Below are positions 63,391-64,000 of a stretch of DNA of 64,000 nucleotides, piece by piece (position 1 is the stretch's first letter; each line of letters opens with the position of its first letter). The notes beneath the pieces were generated by a model that did not search any database, was not told where the DNA came from, and worked only from the letters and a program-made list of their open reading frames with translations. The stretch spans positions 1 through 64,000 of the forward strand of contig JAJFKR010000015.1 of assembly GCA_021773095.1 (NCBI GenBank). The letters are read 5' to 3'. Source of the DNA: Woeseiaceae bacterium. GTDB lineage: Bacteria; Pseudomonadota; Gammaproteobacteria; Steroidobacterales; Woeseiaceae. The position numbers and the translations under genes were made by a program.

Positions 63391-64000
63391 GATCCTTTCC
63401 ATGGCAGTCCAGATCGCACGACCCGGAGCGGTTGCCTTCATCGATGAATCTCAGATCACCATTGCTGTTCGGGAACACTATGGACGTGTCGAAATTGATC
63501 AGGTGCGAGTTGTTAATGCTGTTGCCCTGAGTGCTACTGACACCATGCGGGTCATGACAAGCATTGCACGGTGTGTCCTCACCACGAATGTGCTTGTCGT
63601 GCTCTTTGAAACTGTCGTCGCCCAGAATACTGTTACGGCTGTGGCAGCTATAACAAAGCGCGTAGTTCGAGGCACTCTCCGTCGTGTTATCCACGGTCAC
63701 ATAATTACGAGCCAGTATGGGTTCGAACGAGGAGCCGTGCGGACCTTCCGCGCCGAAGCCACCCACGGTGGGTGCCGAATTCGAGTTGTGGCAATCGGTG
63801 CAACCAACGAGTGAGGATTCCGTTAAAGGAGTGATCAGACTGGGAACATCTGAATTTCGTCCCGTGCTCGCGATCGGGTGAAACGACGGGTTGCTCGGTT
63901 GAATTTTGAGCCGCATATTGGATTGATCGTGTTGCCGTGGCGTGCGCGCCAGAGGCTGGTTTGGACTGTCGCCGTGGCATCGCAGGCAGATTTCATAGGT
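63371..64000 (-). CDS. Multihaem c-type cytochrome, cut by the window edge
   Basis: The open frame continues past the right edge, so the N-terminus is missing. Four CxxCH sites are visible (ICLRCH at the edge, GCTDCH, LCYSCH, PCNACH) and one CDLDCH, a CxxxCH site, near the C-terminus. An internal ATG at 63916 would leave out the first haem and is not the start. It is the first visible gene of the cytochrome operon. Confidence 0.85.
   Translation of the reverse strand, partial: TYEICLRCHGDSPNQPLARTPRQHDQSNMRLKIQPSNPSFHPIASTGRNSDVPSLITPLTESSLVGCTDCHNSNSAPTVGGFGAEGPHGSSFEPILARNYVTVDNTTESASNYALCYSCHSRNSILGDDSFKEHDKHIRGEDTPCNACHDPHGVSSTQGNSINNSHLINFDTSIVFPNSNGDLRFIDEGNRSGSCDLDCHGKDHDDKNY

Overview
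The window looks like the chromosome of a gammaproteobacterium, probably an environmental or marine lineage. I infer this from the housekeeping order clpX-lon-hupB, the neighbourhood dnaQ / rnhA / methyltransferase / mltD, nhaB, the Wza-Wzb-Wzc capsule export genes, abundant REP palindromes with a GTAG head plus a REP-associated tyrosine transposase, and multihaem c-type cytochromes. The genus cannot be fixed from the sequence alone.

89-27050 (almost all minus strand): a surface-polysaccharide locus. Read in the direction of transcription it runs wzi, rmlC, rmlD, wzb (phosphatase), wza (outer-membrane exporter), wzc (tyrosine kinase), a UDP-hexose 4-epimerase-like gene, a UDP-sulfoquinovose-synthase-like gene, a FlaA1/CapD-type dehydratase, wzx, wzy, a GT4 glycosyltransferase, an IS5-family insertion, a NodU/TobZ-type carbamoyltransferase, a GT2 glycosyltransferase, gmd, fcl and wecA, followed by a terminator. 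Two toxin-antitoxin loci (hipBA and a vapBC-like pair) and a decayed HigA fragment sit between this block and ugd-manC. Together the genes would supply GDP-fucose, part of dTDP-rhamnose synthesis, UDP-glucuronate and possibly UDP-sulfoquinovose, then build, carbamoylate, flip, polymerise, export and anchor a Wzx/Wzy-dependent polysaccharide. The central part (about 9.1-20.1 kb) is visibly richer in A+T, as is usual for exchanged O-antigen or capsule cassettes.

27297-38037: an accessory island bracketed by two wzi paralogues in the same orientation. It holds an orphan ParA ATPase, a fused relic of an AbiEii toxin and a HigA antitoxin, a divergent CsrA-like regulator behind a sigma-28-like promoter, a compact fimbria-like system (two homologous pilin-like subunits, a third secreted subunit, a PapD-like chaperone and a convergent outer-membrane barrel with a Cna-B/SdrD-like domain instead of a recognisable usher), an OmpA-family protein with thrombospondin type 3 repeats, the second wzi, and a REP-associated transposase whose start lies in wzi-leader and REP DNA.

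38110-56388: mostly core genes (pgi, UDP-glucuronate 4-epimerase, tviB/wbpA-type dehydrogenase, nhaB, dnaQ, rnhA, a methyltransferase, mltD, fabI, a dicarboxylate/amino-acid symporter, ppiD, murA, a GlcD-like oxidase, alr, tRNA-Asp, tRNA-Val, hupB). REP elements sit in nearly every gap here. In seven genes of the window the GTAG head of a REP provides the TAG stop codon, and in dnaQ and wzc REP sequence is translated in frame.

56565-64000: lon and clpX, without clpP or tig directly upstream, then a multihaem cytochrome operon (three cytochromes, the first cut by the window edge, and an NHL beta-propeller).

The best candidates for undescribed biology are the fimbria-like cluster with its possible usher substitute, the sigma-28-linked CsrA paralogue beside it, the REP stop-codon pattern, and the cytochrome-propeller operon.
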